Part shown: positions 1 through 8,677 of the stretch, in pieces | Position numbering within the stretch: the first letter of the stretch is position 1 | How the letters are laid out: each line of letters begins with the position of its first letter | DNA from: Syntrophomonadaceae bacterium | GTDB taxonomy: Bacteria > Bacillota > Dethiobacteria > DTU022 | Direction of reading: 5' to 3' | Assembly (NCBI GenBank): GCA_007128625.1 | Contig: SKXC01000009.1 | Location: 1 to 37,323 of the forward strand | Length of the DNA: 37,323 bases | Position numbers and translations under genes: made by a program | The notes under the pieces: generated by a model | What the model saw: the letters and a program-made list of their open reading frames with translations, nothing else | Told to the model about the DNA's origin: nothing | Database searches by the model: none

Positions 1-3000
1 ATGAACTATAAGGCACCACGGGGAACACGCGATATATTACCTGATGAAGCAAAAAGATGGAGATATCTTGAATCAAACTTCCAAAGGTATTGCGATCTCT
101 ACGGTTTTGGCGAAATTCGCACCCCTGTATTTGAGCAAACGGAGCTTTTTGCCCGCAGCGTCGGAGAAGATAGCGATATAGTATCCAAGGAGATGTATTC
201 GTTTAAGGATCGCAGCGGGCGTGAACTGACCCTGCGTCCCGAACTGACCGCTGCCGTGGCCCGGGCTTATCTTGAACATAATCTCGGTGAAAAACCCCAG
301 CCAATTAAACTGTATTACAGTGGTCCCATGTTTCGTTACGATCGGCCCCAGGCCGGACGCTATCGTCAATTTCATCAGTTTGGCCTTGAAACCTTTGGTG
401 CAGACCATGCTGCGGCCGATGTTGAAATAATCACTTTTTGCTATAATTTCTTTAAATCACTGCAGATCGAAAGCTTATCAATAGAGTTAAACAGTGTTGG
501 TTGTCCGGTTTGCCGTCCCGGTTTCCGTGAAAAACTGTTGCCCTTTTTGGAAAAACTGGAACAAGGACTGTGTGAAGATTGCCAGAGGCGTTATAAGAGC
601 AATCCGATGCGGGTTCTCGACTGTAAAGAAGAAAGCTGCCAGGTTCAGGTTGCCGGTGCGCCTCGGATGATCGATCATTTATGCGCCGGTTGTGAAGAAA
701 GCTTTACCAGGCTTAAAGAACTGCTTACCAGCCTGCAGGTGCCTTATAACCTGAATACTAACCTTGTTCGCGGTCTGGACTATTATACCCGCACAGCATT
801 TGAAATTACGGCCGGTGCTTCGGGAGCACAGGCTTCATTATGCGGAGGGGGACGTTATGATCACCTGGTTGAACACATTGGCGGTCCTCATGTGCCCGGT
901 GTTGGAGTGGCCTTTGGGGTGGAAAGAATTATGCTGGCCATGGATTGGAGCAAGGCGCTGCCTGAAGTACAGCCTCCTGTTTTTATTGCTACTGCCGGCA
1001 GTGGATTGGAAGAAGAAGCCCTGGTTTTGGCTGATCATTTAAGAAAAAACCAGGTGGCTGCTGAAATAGATTTGCTGCAAAGAAGCCTTAAAGCCCAGAT
1101 GAAATACACCGGCCGGCAGGGTTTCAAGCTGGTTGTAATTATTGGCGAAGATGAAATCAAGAAGGACATTATAACCCTGCGCAACATGGAAAACGGTGAG
1201 CAAAAAGAAATGTCCCGAGAAGTTCTAATAAAAGAACTGGCCGGTTGTAACAGTGAATCAGTGAAATTAATTAATAGCGGCAGTCCGGAAGCTAAAGCAG
1301 AAGTATTGTTACCCAATGGAATAGATTTCACCCAAAAGACCCACTACTGTGGTGCAGTTACATCTGAACAGGTAAATCAAAACATAAAGCTTACCGGCTG
1401 GGTGGGCAAGCGCCGTGATCATGGAGGGTTGATTTTTATCGATTTACGTGATCGCAGCGGTTTAATACAGCTGGTTTTTGATCAGCGGCAGGGGATTGAA
1501 CTATTTAACCTGGCCGAGAGTTTGCGCAGTGAATATGTTGTGGCTGTTGAAGGAGAGGTCCTGAGGCGATCCGAAGAAACCATAAACCGTTCCCTGCCGA
1601 CCGGTGAGGTTGAAGTACAGGTCAGCAAAATGAAAATATTAAACACTTCTAAAACCCCTCCTTTCTATATTGAAGATAACATCAACGTTGATGAAAATTT
1701 GCGTTTACGCTACCGCTATCTTGATTTAAGACGCCCGGAAATGCTCAAGCGCCTCCAGGTGCGCCACCGGGCAGTAAAGCTGCTCCGTGATTACATGGAC
1801 CGTTTTGACTTTCTGGAGGTTGAAACTCCGATGCTGACCCGCAGCACGCCGGAAGGAGCCAGGGATTTTCTGGTGCCCAGCCGCATGCACAGCGGTTCAT
1901 TTTATGCCCTTCCCCAGTCTCCTCAGATTTTCAAACAGCTGCTTATGGTCAGCGGACTTGAGCGCTATTTTCAAATTGCCCGCTGTTTTCGCGATGAAGA
2001 TCTGAGAGCTGACCGGCAACCGGAATTTACCCAGGTTGATATTGAAACTTCATTTTTCTGCACAGATGATCTTTTTGCTCTTACCGAGGGTCTGATTGCT
2101 GAGCTTTGGAAAGAGTTCTTTGGTGTTGAAATTAATAAGCCTTTTATTAGAATCCCCTACAGGGATGTTATGAACCGGTTTGGGACAGACAAGCCTGATT
2201 TACGCTACGGCCTTGAACTGGTTGATCTTAATGATTTAGCTCAAAAAAGCGAATTTAAGGTATTTAAGACTGCGCTGGAAGGCGGCGGGACAGTAAAAGG
2301 CTTGCGGGTACCCGGTGGAAAAAGCCTGAGCCGCAAAGATCTGGATGATCTTACTTTGCGGGCCCGTCAGCTGGGAGCAAAGGGCCTGGCCTGGACATTT
2401 GTTGAAGAAGACGGATGGCGCTCACCGATTAGCAAATTTTTCGATCAGTCACTGATTGAAGCTATCAACAGCAGAATGGAAGCTGAATCCGGAGATGTTT
2501 TGCTTTTTGTGGCTGACAGCTGGGAGACAACCTGCCAGGTTCTGGGCAGTTTACGCAGTTATTTTGCCCCTCAGGGGCTTTCTATAAAACCTCATTTCCT
2601 CTGGGTGGTTGATTTTCCATTATTTTACTTTAACAGGGAAGAACAGCGTTATGATTCAAATCATCACCCCTTCACAGCACCCAGGGTTGAAGATATGAAT
2701 CTGCTGGAAAGCGATCCGCTTGCTGTGAGATCCCAGGCTTACGATCTGGTTCTTAACGGCGTGGAAATTGGTGGTGGAAGCATGCGTATTCACGACAGTG
2801 CCACCCAGGCCAGGATATTTCAGAAGCTCGGGTTATCGGAAGAAGAAAGCAATGAAAAATTTGGGTTTTTACTTGAAGCCCTTTCCTACGGAACTCCGCC
2901 GCATGGTGGGATTGCTCTTGGTCTCGATCGCCTGGTGGCCTTGTTAACCGGGGATGAATCGATCAGGCAGGTTATTCCCTTTCCCAAAACAGCAACGGCA

Positions 3001-3093
3001 AACTGCCTGATGACCGGTGCGCCTTCTGCTGTATCCACAAAGCAGTTGGATGAATTAAAAATCAAGTTGCAGACGGACAATGATAAAGAATAG
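1..3093 (+). CDS. hisS-aspS: Fused histidyl-tRNA synthetase / aspartyl-tRNA synthetase in one 1030-codon ORF
   Basis: N-terminal half has HisRS motifs (MFRYDRPQAGRYRQFHQFGLETFG, RGLDYYTRTAFEI, GVGVAFGVERIML); from about residue 448 it has AspRS motifs (THYCGAV, GWVGKRRDHGGLIFIDLRDR, YRYLDLRRPEM, CFRDEDLRADRQPEFTQVD, GIALGLDRLVALLTG). No stop codon between them. Confidence 0.93.
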   Translation: MNYKAPRGTRDILPDEAKRWRYLESNFQRYCDLYGFGEIRTPVFEQTELFARSVGEDSDIVSKEMYSFKDRSGRELTLRPELTAAVARAYLEHNLGEKPQPIKLYYSGPMFRYDRPQAGRYRQFHQFGLETFGADHAAADVEIITFCYNFFKSLQIESLSIELNSVGCPVCRPGFREKLLPFLEKLEQGLCEDCQRRYKSNPMRVLDCKEESCQVQVAGAPRMIDHLCAGCEESFTRLKELLTSLQVPYNLNTNLVRGLDYYTRTAFEITAGASGAQASLCGGGRYDHLVEHIGGPHVPGVGVAFGVERIMLAMDWSKALPEVQPPVFIATAGSGLEEEALVLADHLRKNQVAAEIDLLQRSLKAQMKYTGRQGFKLVVIIGEDEIKKDIITLRNMENGEQKEMSREVLIKELAGCNSESVKLINSGSPEAKAEVLLPNGIDFTQKTHYCGAVTSEQVNQNIKLTGWVGKRRDHGGLIFIDLRDRSGLIQLVFDQRQGIELFNLAESLRSEYVVAVEGEVLRRSEETINRSLPTGEVEVQVSKMKILNTSKTPPFYIEDNINVDENLRLRYRYLDLRRPEMLKRLQVRHRAVKLLRDYMDRFDFLEVETPMLTRSTPEGARDFLVPSRMHSGSFYALPQSPQIFKQLLMVSGLERYFQIARCFRDEDLRADRQPEFTQVDIETSFFCTDDLFALTEGLIAELWKEFFGVEINKPFIRIPYRDVMNRFGTDKPDLRYGLELVDLNDLAQKSEFKVFKTALEGGGTVKGLRVPGGKSLSRKDLDDLTLRARQLGAKGLAWTFVEEDGWRSPISKFFDQSLIEAINSRMEAESGDVLLFVADSWETTCQVLGSLRSYFAPQGLSIKPHFLWVVDFPLFYFNREEQRYDSNHHPFTAPRVEDMNLLESDPLAVRSQAYDLVLNGVEIGGGSMRIHDSATQARIFQKLGLSEEESNEKFGFLLEALSYGTPPHGGIALGLDRLVALLTGDESIRQVIPFPKTATANCLMTGAPSAVSTKQLDELKIKLQTDNDKE

Positions 3094-3124
3094 GCCGTTT
3101 TTGTGCCTGTTAAACAGGTATTCC

Positions 3125-3153
3125 TTGCAACCGGGGCTGTTTTGTGCTATGAT
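3125..3153 (+). promoter_or_regulatory. SigA-type promoter for the 6S RNA: TTGCAA - 17 nt - TATGAT
   Basis: TTGCAA at 3125-3130, TATGAT at 3148-3153, exact 17-nt spacer; predicted start about 3160. Confidence 0.7.
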
Positions 3154-3160
3154 TTTTATG

Positions 3161-3366
3161 GAAATAGTAAGTCAATTATGGGCATGACCCTGCTGTGTTC
3201 GTGACAGCCGATTAAGTTTTGAGCCAACATTTTATGAACGGGAGCCCGGGCTTCAGCTGCGGCGCAGCAGCCTTTGAAAAGAGGACCTGCAAAACAGCTG
3301 AGAGGGCACCCACCTTTTGGGGGAACAGTTCAAAACGTACGGTCCACGGCATGGCGGGGTTTTTTT
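3161..3366 (+). ncRNA. ssrS: 6S RNA (SsrS/BsrA-like)
   Basis: Directly downstream of aspS; closing stem CCCTGCTGTG (3188-3197) pairs over 10 bp with CATGGCGGGG (about 3350-3359); internal AAGTTTTG and GCACCCACCTT motifs resemble Firmicutes 6S RNA; T-tract at the 3' end and a promoter just upstream. Confidence 0.78.
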
Positions 3367-3379
3367 ATGTTTTTTTGCA

Positions 3380-3388
3380 TGCTATAAT
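3380..3388 (+). promoter_or_regulatory. Extended -10 promoter element (TGC-TATAAT) upstream of mgtE
   Basis: TGCTATAAT just after the 6S RNA T-tract; no strong -35. Confidence 0.45.
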
Positions 3389-3438
3389 AAAGCTTGTTTG
3401 ACTGTTTATCAGGTTTATGTGGAGAGGAGGTGAAGGTA

Positions 3439-4761
3439 TTGACCGTTGAAAATATTCGTTTTTTGATAAGCCGGGAATTGAAAGCGGGAACTCATCCGGG
3501 AGATCTCCTTGAGCAGCTTGAAGATTTGGAAATGGATCAAAAAGTTGAGTTGATTCAGCAGCTATCCGATCAAGAAGCAGCTCTTTTATTTCAGGAAATG
3601 GAAGATTTTGAACAGGCTGAAATTATCAGGGGTCTTGACCGGGAACGGGCAATGACAATTCTGACCGATATGGCTTCAGATGATGCTGCTGATTTGATCG
3701 GTAAGCTTTCACCGGAAGAAACACAGGAAATGCTGCAGTTAATTGATGAAGAAGAGCCTGCAGACTTTGGAAATTTACTGAAATATCCGGAAGAAAGCGC
3801 CGGGGGGATCATGACTACCGAGTTTATCTCCCTTCCGGCGGATATTCCGGTTGAAGAGGCTATTGACCGCCTGCGGGAAATAGCTCCTGAAGCGGAGACG
3901 ATCTACTATGTATATGTAGTTGATCAGGATGGCCATTTGATCGGCGTGCTTTCACTCCGCGACCTGATTGCTTCCACAGACGGGACTATCCTAAAAACGA
4001 TCATGCGGCGCAATGTGATCAGCGTGAATGCCGGTCTCGACCAGGAAGAGGTGGCCCGTATTGTCTCAAAGTACGACTTGCTGGCCGTTCCGGTTGTTGA
4101 TGATCAAGAGCGTTTGCTGGGTATTATTACTGTTGATGATGTTATTGATGTCATGGAACAGGAGGCCACCGAGGATATTTACCGCCTGGCCGGAGCCGGT
4201 GAAGTGGTCGATATGGAGTTGACTGAAGCGCCCGTAAGTAAAGTAGTCCGCCTTCGTCTTCCCTGGTTAATGATCAGTATGGTCGGCGGCTTCATCTCCG
4301 GAAGCGTTATTGGTGGTTATGAAAGCACTCTTGAAGCGATCGTAATTCTTGCCGTTTTTATTCCTGTTATCATGGATATGGGCGGTAATGTAGGCACTCA
4401 ATCATCAACCATTTTTGTTCGCGGCATTGCGACCGGAGAAATTGACGAGGCTGAAGTATGGCCTTATTTTTTCCGTGAAATTCGTATCGGTATAACCCTT
4501 GGCTTGATTTGCGGGGCGATAATATCGATAGCTGCCTATTTTTGGCAGGGCAATCCTTACCTTGGCCTGGTAGTAGGCATTTCTATGCTGGCCACAATTA
4601 GTGTGGCGGCTTTAATCGGCACACTTGTCCCCCTGCTCTGCAGTAAAATTAATATTGATCCGGCAATAACTGCCGGGCCTTTTGTAACCACGATAAAAGA
4701 TGTTACCGGCTTGATGATATACTTTGTTATTGCCACTGCCTTTCTCCAGTACCTCCGCTGA
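3439..4761 (+). CDS. mgtE: Magnesium transporter MgtE
   Basis: MgtE N domain, CBS-pair-like region and C-terminal membrane domain (GGNVGTQSSTIFVRGIATGEI). TTG start at 3439 is preferred over the track's ATG at 3394 because AGGAGG at 3425-3430 lies 8 nt upstream. Confidence 0.9.
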   Translation: MTVENIRFLISRELKAGTHPGDLLEQLEDLEMDQKVELIQQLSDQEAALLFQEMEDFEQAEIIRGLDRERAMTILTDMASDDAADLIGKLSPEETQEMLQLIDEEEPADFGNLLKYPEESAGGIMTTEFISLPADIPVEEAIDRLREIAPEAETIYYVYVVDQDGHLIGVLSLRDLIASTDGTILKTIMRRNVISVNAGLDQEEVARIVSKYDLLAVPVVDDQERLLGIITVDDVIDVMEQEATEDIYRLAGAGEVVDMELTEAPVSKVVRLRLPWLMISMVGGFISGSVIGGYESTLEAIVILAVFIPVIMDMGGNVGTQSSTIFVRGIATGEIDEAEVWPYFFREIRIGITLGLICGAIISIAAYFWQGNPYLGLVVGISMLATISVAALIGTLVPLLCSKINIDPAITAGPFVTTIKDVTGLMIYFVIATAFLQYLR

Positions 4762-4977
4762 TTATTCAGATGCAGGCCAGTTCTCCTTAACTCTAAAGTA
4801 AGACTGATTAATTATTTTCCCCTTCGAATCCTAAACTACCCTGGATCACATATTTGTTCTTGCATACATATGATCGCCAACCCTGTTTGTTATATAAAAA
4901 AGTCATTTTGCAGGTAATGACCGCAGGGCAGCAAAGTGTGGGCAATTAGATGACATATTTTATTATATATGTAATAT

Positions 4978-5020
4978 AAAGGAGGGAGAATATAGGCAAT
5001 TTCCTCTTTTTTTAATTTTT
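4978..5020 (+). terminator. Putative Rho-independent terminator between mgtE and mraZ
   Basis: AAAGGAGG (4978-4985) pairs with CCTCTTTT (5003-5010, one G-U) and is followed by a T-rich run. Confidence 0.4.
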
Positions 5021-5054
5021 TTTTAAATTTTAAGCGTTTTTATGTAAAAAGGGG

Positions 5055-5098
5055 TTGCAAAATAGAGTAAAGTGGTGTAATGTGGTGAAAAGTGGTAG
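5055..5098 (+). promoter_or_regulatory. mraZ promoter overlapped by three 10-bp-phased MraZ-type boxes
   Basis: TTGCAA (5055-5060) - 17 nt - TAATGT (5078-5083); direct repeats AAAGTGGTGT, AATGTGGTGA and AAAGTGGTAG at 5069, 5079 and 5089. Confidence 0.65.
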
Positions 5099-5124
5099 CA
5101 GTATCCCTAAATGGAGGCGAACAG

Positions 5125-5556
5125 GTGTTTACAGGAGAATTCCATCATGCGCTTGACGGAAAGGGAAGGGTGATAGTTCCCTCCCGCCTGCGGGAAGGTT
5201 TGGGTGATAGCTTTGTGATTACCCGCGGACTCGATCATTGTCTTTTTGCCTATCCCAACTCTGAATGGGTTCGCCTGGAACAAAAAATGAAACAGCTGCC
5301 CATTACCAGGAAGGATTCAAGAGCTTTTATGCGCCTGTTTTTTTCCGGAGCGATAGAAGTAGAAGCTGATAAACAGGGCCGGGTGCTTATACCCCAGAAT
5401 TTACGAGAGTATGCAGGGATTGATAAAGATATTATCTTTATTGGTGTTTCAAGCCGGGTGGAAATATGGAGCAAGTTGGCCTGGAAAGAGTATTTCGGTG
5501 AAGCAGATAGCAATTATGAAGAGCTTGCTGAAAAATTGGGTGACTTTGATTTGTAA
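5125..5556 (+). CDS. mraZ: Transcriptional regulator MraZ
   Basis: [25 protein letters not shown] motif; first gene of the dcw cluster. GTG start at 5125 is preferred over 5092 because GGAGG lies at 5113-5117. Confidence 0.93.
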   Translation: MFTGEFHHALDGKGRVIVPSRLREGLGDSFVITRGLDHCLFAYPNSEWVRLEQKMKQLPITRKDSRAFMRLFFSGAIEVEADKQGRVLIPQNLREYAGIDKDIIFIGVSSRVEIWSKLAWKEYFGEADSNYEELAEKLGDFDL

Positions 5557-5570
5557 AAGTGGTGTTTTAA

Positions 5571-6518
5571 TTGGTCGAACTGCATCTGCCGGTGATGGAA
5601 AAAGAAGTCCTTGCTTTTTTGAACTGCCGGGATGATGGGGTATATGTCGATGCAACAGTAGGAGATGGCGGACATGCAGAAGCAATTTGCCGCAGCCTGG
5701 TTGCCGGAGGAAAGCTGATCGGGATAGATTGGGATGAAGCTGCCCTGGAAAGAGCGGAAAAAAGGCTTTCAGCTTTTTCCGGGAAGGTAAACCTTGTTCA
5801 TGCCGACTATACTCGCCTGGCAGAAATTCTTAAAGATATGGGCTTGCCCCTGGTCGATGGCATCTTGATTGATTTAGGAGCATCAACCCTGCAGTTGATG
5901 GACAGGGAAAGAGGTTTTTCTTTACACCGGGGCGGTGATCTGGATATGCGGATGGATCGAAGACAGTCTCTTACAGCCAGTGATATTGTTAACAATTACA
6001 CTGCTGACCAGTTAGCTGATATTTTCTTTCGCTACGGTGAAGAACGCTTCTCTAGACGTATAGCGGCCAGGATAGCGCTGGAAAAAGAGAAAAGTGGGCC
6101 GATTAATAATAGTTTCCGTTTGGCTGAAATAGTCAAGGAGGCAATTCCGGCCCGTTATCGAAGACGGGGTGGCCATCCTTCCCGGAAAGTATTCCAGGCT
6201 TTGCGTCTGGCGGTAAACAGGGAGCTTGATAATATTTGTAAAGTTTTGCCCCGGGCGGTAAACTGCCTTGTCCCGGGGGGAAGGTTGGTTGTAATTGCTT
6301 ATCATTCTTTAGAGGACCGAATTGTAAAAAATTTCATGCGAGAATGGGCCAGAAAGTGTAATTGCCCGCCGGGGAAACCCTGTGTCTGTAAAGGAGAAGC
6401 TGAAATAACCATACTAAGTGCTAAAGCAGTCAGACCCGGTGAAGATGAAGTGAATAGGAATCCCCGTTCGCGTAGTGCACGTTTGAGAGCAGCAGAGCGC
6501 CTGAAGAGTACAGGTTAG
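5571..6518 (+). CDS. rsmH: 16S rRNA (cytosine(1402)-N4)-methyltransferase RsmH (MraW)
   Basis: HLPVMEKEVLAFL, VDATVGDGGHAEAI and RGGHPSRKVFQALRLAVNREL motifs. Confidence 0.95.
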   Translation: MVELHLPVMEKEVLAFLNCRDDGVYVDATVGDGGHAEAICRSLVAGGKLIGIDWDEAALERAEKRLSAFSGKVNLVHADYTRLAEILKDMGLPLVDGILIDLGASTLQLMDRERGFSLHRGGDLDMRMDRRQSLTASDIVNNYTADQLADIFFRYGEERFSRRIAARIALEKEKSGPINNSFRLAEIVKEAIPARYRRRGGHPSRKVFQALRLAVNRELDNICKVLPRAVNCLVPGGRLVVIAYHSLEDRIVKNFMREWARKCNCPPGKPCVCKGEAEITILSAKAVRPGEDEVNRNPRSRSARLRAAERLKSTG

Positions 6519-6525
6519 AAAGTAG

Positions 6526-6906
6526 GTGAGTAAGATGCAGCAGGCAAGAATACTATCTACAGCTAAACGACCGATTCCGTCGGTTCAACCGGGTAAAAAC
6601 CCGGTTGCAGGGCCGCAACCCGGGCATCGTCTAAAAAAAGCAAAACTAGTTATGATTTTATTGACCTGTTTCATGCTCAGCCTGGTCGTGGTAGCCCAGT
6701 ATTCATCCTTAGTTGTTCTCAACTACAGGCTTAGCAGTGCCCGTAATGAACTGTTGGCGGCTAACGAAATTACCCGCACCCTGGAACTCGAAGCTGCCAA
6801 ACTCGGTTCGATTGGTCGGGTTGAGCAAATTGCCAGGGAAGAACTGGGCATGGTTGAACCTGACACTGAACAGCTGGTTGTTATAAAAACTTCCCGGGGA
6901 GAATAG
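6526..6906 (+). CDS. ftsL: FtsL-like cell division protein
   Basis: Short protein with one TM segment and coiled coil ending EQIAREELGMVEP, between rsmH and the PBP gene. Confidence 0.75.
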   Translation: MSKMQQARILSTAKRPIPSVQPGKNPVAGPQPGHRLKKAKLVMILLTCFMLSLVVVAQYSSLVVLNYRLSSARNELLAANEITRTLELEAAKLGSIGRVEQIAREELGMVEPDTEQLVVIKTSRGE

Positions 6907-6928
6907 TGCGGCAGGGAGAGTGAACTAA

Positions 6929-8662
6929 ATGGCTGGCTTTACCGTAAACCGGGCAACTGTAAGGCGAAGATTATTGGCAGCCTTTATTATTACAGCGCTG
7001 CTTACTCTCCTTTTGGTTGGCCGGCTGGCCTTGATTCAAATTGTATGGGCTGATCAGCTTTACGAACAAGCCTGGAAACAATGGAATCGCAATGTTCCGA
7101 TTTATACAGCCCGGGGTTCAATTTATGATTGTCATGGCCGTTTGCTGGCAGGTACCAGCTCGGTCGATACAATTGCTGCCGTCCCTCCGCATGTAAAAGA
7201 TCCCCAGACAGCAGCCGAAGCCCTGGCACCGGTTCTGGATATGGAATCAGAGAGGATCAAGGAGCTAATTACCATGGAGCGCAGCTCAATATTTATCAAG
7301 CGAAAAGTAGATTCGGAAACAGCGGAGGCAGTGCGTGAGATGAACATACCGGGTATAATATTTTTCACTGAAGAGAAAAGAGATTATCCGGGTGATAATA
7401 TTGCACCCCAGCTGCTGGGTTTTGTCGGAATGGATGAGGGACTGGCGGGCCTGGAATATTATTATGAGGATTATTTAAAAGGTGGAGAAAGCAGGTTGTA
7501 TTATCCTGCTGATGGGCGAGGGCGGCAGCTTCCCCACTATTTTAACCGTTTTGTTCCACCCAGGCAGAACTATGATTTATTTTTAAGCATTGATGAAACA
7601 ATTCAATACATTGTGCAGAAAGAATTAGCAGTCATTATGGAAGAAACAGCCCCAAAACAGGCCATGGCTTTGGTGGTAGATCCACAAACAGGAGCAGTAC
7701 TGGCGGCAGCGGGCAAACCGGATTATAAGCCGAAAGCTTTTGAAAGATATGATCCCGAAAGCTGGACCCTGGCTCCGTTCAACTCTTCATTTGAACCCGG
7801 CTCGACTTTTAAGCTGGTTACCCTGGCCGCAGCTCTCGAAGAAAACTTGATTGATCTGAATGAAACACATCATTGCACTGGCAATGTTGTTGTTAATGAC
7901 CACCGGATTAATTGCTGGACCACTGGTCGGGGGGGGCATGGAGAAATTAGTTTTTCTGATGCCCTGGCAGGCTCATGTAACCCTACATTTATTGAGATGG
8001 GCAGGCGGCTGGGCGAAGAAAAATTATTACATTATATAGAAGGGTTTGGATTTGGCCGGGCCACCGGTATAGATTATCCCGGGGAAAGCAGAGGTATGAT
8101 TTTTAATCCCGGGCAAATGGGACCGCTGGAACTGGCAACAACCACTTTTGGCCAGGGTATAACCGTTACCCCGATCCAGCAGGTGATGGCGGTAACCGCC
8201 ATGATCAATGGTGGATACCTGCTTAAGCCTTACCTGGTAAAAGAGATTCGCGATCAAAACGGCGATGTTTATTTTAAGCATGAGCCGGAAATTATCAGGC
8301 AGGTAATTTCAGAAAATACATCCGTTCAGTTGATGGAACTGATGGAAACTGTGATTACGGAAGGCACCGCAAAAGCTGCTGCCAGCGATATTTATCGCCT
8401 GGCAGGGAAAACGGGTATGGCGCAAATACTTGGTTCGGACGGAGAGTATAAGTCCGGTCAATATATACATTCCCTGGTTGGGTTTGCCCCGGTTGAAAAT
8501 CCGCGGGTGGTTCTTTACGTAGCAGTGGATAGCATCACAAGAGGGCCGCAGTCTGGTTCGTATACGAGCGCGCCCCTTTTTAAAAGGATTATGGAGGACA
8601 TATTAAATTATTTACAGGTTACTCCATCAAGTAGATTAGAGTCTGAACTGGAAACCGGTTAG
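6929..8662 (+). CDS. ftsI: Class B penicillin-binding protein (FtsI/SpoVD family)
   Basis: Transpeptidase motifs (FEPGSTFKLVTLAAAL, SCNPTFIEMG, AGKTGMAQ); dcw position; the ORF ends after the transpeptidase domain with no evident PASTA domain. Confidence 0.9.
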   Translation: MAGFTVNRATVRRRLLAAFIITALLTLLLVGRLALIQIVWADQLYEQAWKQWNRNVPIYTARGSIYDCHGRLLAGTSSVDTIAAVPPHVKDPQTAAEALAPVLDMESERIKELITMERSSIFIKRKVDSETAEAVREMNIPGIIFFTEEKRDYPGDNIAPQLLGFVGMDEGLAGLEYYYEDYLKGGESRLYYPADGRGRQLPHYFNRFVPPRQNYDLFLSIDETIQYIVQKELAVIMEETAPKQAMALVVDPQTGAVLAAAGKPDYKPKAFERYDPESWTLAPFNSSFEPGSTFKLVTLAAALEENLIDLNETHHCTGNVVVNDHRINCWTTGRGGHGEISFSDALAGSCNPTFIEMGRRLGEEKLLHYIEGFGFGRATGIDYPGESRGMIFNPGQMGPLELATTTFGQGITVTPIQQVMAVTAMINGGYLLKPYLVKEIRDQNGDVYFKHEPEIIRQVISENTSVQLMELMETVITEGTAKAAASDIYRLAGKTGMAQILGSDGEYKSGQYIHSLVGFAPVENPRVVLYVAVDSITRGPQSGSYTSAPLFKRIMEDILNYLQVTPSSRLESELETG

Positions 8663-8677
8663 AGGGAGCAGAAGCTC

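Noticed and set aside
3219-3401. 60-aa + strand ORF upstream of mgtE
   Set aside because: Overlaps the 6S RNA and its T-tract; no RBS or domain signal.
4880-4960. Possible riboswitch-like structure upstream of mraZ
   Set aside because: I could not match it to any known aptamer consensus by eye; only short stems are visible, so it is left as an unexplained gap.
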